Assembly: GCA_015232485.1 (NCBI GenBank)
Contig: JADFZP010000116.1
Location: forward strand, 1 to 8,110
Reading direction: 5' to 3'
Source: Alphaproteobacteria bacterium
GTDB taxonomy: Bacteria; Pseudomonadota; Alphaproteobacteria; Rhodospirillales; Magnetospirillaceae
DNA: 8,110 bases
This document shows positions 6,290-8,110 of the stretch, in pieces. Position 1 is the stretch's first letter. Every line of letters starts with the position of its first letter. The position numbers were made by a program, and so were the translations under genes. A model generated the notes under the pieces. That model was not told where the DNA came from. It saw only the letters and a list, made by a program, of their open reading frames with translations, and did no database searches.

Positions 6290-8110
6290 ATGGATGCCGC
6301 CGAAAGCAACCCGGAGCCCCGGTTCGACAACGCGCGCCCCGACGCGCGGGCGCCCGACTTGCGCGTCACCGAGATAATCCATCCGAAGACCAGCCGGCGG
6401 CATTATCTGGTCGAAATTCCTGGCGGCCGGGGCACCGCGCGCTTCGGCGAAGAGGAATGGTTCCTCTGCCGCGCCATGACCGAGGGACGCGACTTCGATT
6501 CGGTGTCGGGCGCCTTCGCCGCGCGATTCGGCCTCGCCATGCCCCGCCATCAATGGGACGCCTTCGCCGCCGAACTGGCGCGCTTGGGGCTGCTCGCGCC
6601 ACCGCCCGAGCCACCCCCCACCGACGATCCCTTGGACGAGATCGAAGACGTCGAGCCGCCGCCGGCCGCCGCCAAGGCGCCGGGCCGGGTGGGGCTGTTC
6701 GACCCCAACGCGGTGCTGGGCGCCGCCGCCGCGCTGCTCGGGCCGTTACGGTCGCTGGTCTGGCTGCTGATCCCCGGCATGGCGGTGTCGGTTCTCGCCT
6801 CGTTCCACCATCAGGGCGAGATCGCCCGCCAATTCGCCCTGGCGATCGGGCCGAATTGGTTCCTGGTTCACATGGTTCTCGGCTTCCTGGTGATCAGTCT
6901 GGTTGGCCGGCTCATGCAGGGCGTGGTGATCCGGGGATTCGGCGCCGACGTCTCGCAACTGGGACTCAGGCTGACGCTCGCCCTGCATCCGCGCGTCTTC
7001 ATCGACCGCAGCGCGGTGCGCGGCCTGTCGCGGCCGGCGCAGCTATGGATCTGGGCGACCCCCTTGCTGGTCAAGCTGGCCATCTTCCAGGCCGGGCTGC
7101 TCGGCTGGCTGCTGTTCGCGCGCTCGGGATCGACCCTATCCAATTTCCTGCTGGTGCTGGGCAACACGTCGCTCGGCGCCTTCCTGTTCACCGCCAACCC
7201 GCTGTGGCCGGCCGATGGCCAGCGCCTGCTCGGGGTGTGGCTGAACCAGCCGAAGCTGCGCGACCGCGCCTTCCGGCTGCTGTGGCTGCGCTTGTCGGGC
7301 GGGTCCGTGCCCGAGGCGATGAGCCCCGGCGAGGCGGCCGGCCTGACCTCCTTCGCGGCGGCGTCGGCGCTGTGGCTGGGCTTCGTCGTGGTGGCGGTGA
7401 TCCTGTTCGCCGGCATGGCGCTCGAAAATCGCTTCCAGGGCGCCGGCGCGGCCATCTTCCTGGCCCTGCTGGCGATCTTCCTGTGGTGGCTGCGGGTCAA
7501 CGTCACGGCGCGGCGCAATCGCGGCCGCGCGGCGGCGGTCGCGCAGCCCCGGCGAATCGGCCTGGGGCAAGTGGTGTGGCTGGCCTTGGCGGTGGCGCTG
7601 GGGGTGGCGGCGTTCCAGCCCTACGCCTACGAAACCGGCGGCGGCTTCACCTTGCAGCCGGCCAAACGGGCCGAGGTGCGGGCGCGTTTCGAGGGCCAGG
7701 TGACCCAGGTGCTGGTCGAAGAGGGCCAATGGGTCGAGGCCGGAGACCTGGTCGCCACGCTTTCGGATTGGGAGCTGAAGGCCCAACTCGCGGCCACCGA
7801 GGCGCAGCTCGCCCAGGCGCGCGCCGACCTCGATCTGCTGCGCCAGGGGCCCAAGCCCGAGGCGGTCGACAAGGCGCGCAAGGAGGTTTCGCGCGCCGAG
7901 GTGGCGGCCCGCTTCGCCAAGCTCGACGCCGCCCGCGCCGCCGACCTGCTGCGCACCAGCGCCATCTCGCGCAAAGACGCCGACGCGGCGCAAGGCGCCC
8001 TGCAACAGGCCGAAGCCAACTTGGCGACCGCGCAAGCCGAACTGGCCCTGGTCTCGGCGGTCGCGCGCCCGCCCGAATTCGACGCCGCCGAAGCCAAGGG
8101 GAGGCAGCTC
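6290..8110 (+). CDS. PqqD-like / M50-like (zinc site lost) / HlyD-type adaptor fusion protein (partial, C-terminus off the right edge)
   Basis: Open frame of 607 codons with no stop before the window end. The order is as follows. Residues 25-104 form a small soluble domain resembling PqqD/RRE peptide-binding domains (RFGEEEWFLCRAM; helices to LLAPP). A Pro/Asp/Glu-rich linker spans 104-134. About seven membrane helices follow, near 147-170, 190-215, 250-277, 281-302, 353-377, 385-402 and 424-442. The membrane block follows the layout of 'putative peptide zinc metalloprotease' (M50-like) proteins, with a late NPLWPADG motif (303-310) matching their NPLxxxDG. The place expected for HExxH reads LVGRLMQG, so it is probably not a protease. 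Residues 460-497 form a lipoyl/barrel-sandwich half (FEGQVTQVLVEEGQWVEAGD), followed by a coiled-coil hairpin (498-592) as in HlyD/MFP adaptors. Likely role: inner-membrane component that binds a peptide and links to an envelope exporter; this is inferred. ATG 6290 is the first in-frame ATG after the stop at 6254; no Shine-Dalgarno sequence is visible. Confidence 0.75.
   Translation, partial: MDAAESNPEPRFDNARPDARAPDLRVTEIIHPKTSRRHYLVEIPGGRGTARFGEEEWFLCRAMTEGRDFDSVSGAFAARFGLAMPRHQWDAFAAELARLGLLAPPPEPPPTDDPLDEIEDVEPPPAAAKAPGRVGLFDPNAVLGAAAALLGPLRSLVWLLIPGMAVSVLASFHHQGEIARQFALAIGPNWFLVHMVLGFLVISLVGRLMQGVVIRGFGADVSQLGLRLTLALHPRVFIDRSAVRGLSRPAQLWIWATPLLVKLAIFQAGLLGWLLFARSGSTLSNFLLVLGNTSLGAFLFTANPLWPADGQRLLGVWLNQPKLRDRAFRLLWLRLSGGSVPEAMSPGEAAGLTSFAAASALWLGFVVVAVILFAGMALENRFQGAGAAIFLALLAIFLWWLRVNVTARRNRGRAAAVAQPRRIGLGQVVWLALAVALGVAAFQPYAYETGGGFTLQPAKRAEVRARFEGQVTQVLVEEGQWVEAGDLVATLSDWELKAQLAATEAQLAQARADLDLLRQGPKPEAVDKARKEVSRAEVAARFAKLDAARAADLLRTSAISRKDADAAQGALQQAEANLATAQAELALVSAVARPPEFDAAEAKGRQL

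Noticed and set aside
6868..8097. Several minus-strand frames at the right end
   Set aside because: All are antisense to the plus-strand frame starting at 6290, which has coherent membrane helices, a lipoyl domain and a coiled coil; the minus frames are Arg/Ser/Gln-rich with no domain.

Overview
The window is GC-rich DNA that reads as alphaproteobacterial chromosome, most likely Rhodospirillales (Magnetospirillum/Rhodospirillum-like). The evidence is the gene order DUF3576 lipoprotein - leuS - lptE - holA, the character of the proteins, and a Porin_4-type outer-membrane protein. The genus is an inference from resemblance and was not tested by any search.

Left two thirds, minus strand (4616 down to 1): a tightly packed operon. 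It begins with a DUF3576 lipoprotein and continues with leucyl-tRNA synthetase (2 nt gap), the LPS-assembly lipoprotein LptE (14 nt overlap) and the DNA polymerase III delta subunit HolA (ATGA overlap). HolA runs off the left edge. The operon joins translation, outer-membrane LPS assembly and replication in one transcript. All key motifs of LeuRS are intact.

Middle (4617-4893): a divergent intergenic region of 277 nt. It contains two abutting perfect inverted repeats, a 7-mer present three times, weak promoter candidates and a strong ribosome binding site for the rightward gene.

Right, plus strand: a complete porin (4894-6186) with an unusual threonine-rich insertion, closed by a textbook UUCG-tetraloop terminator. 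After about 50 nt a second plus-strand gene starts at 6290 and is still open at the right edge (607 codons). It encodes a multidomain membrane protein: an N-terminal PqqD-like domain, a polytopic segment resembling the M50/'putative peptide zinc metalloprotease' family but lacking the zinc-binding HExxH, and a HlyD-type lipoyl plus coiled-coil adaptor. This fusion is the most unusual item in the window. It suggests an envelope peptide-handling or export system whose other genes would lie to the right.

I see no RNA genes, insertion sequences or CRISPR arrays.
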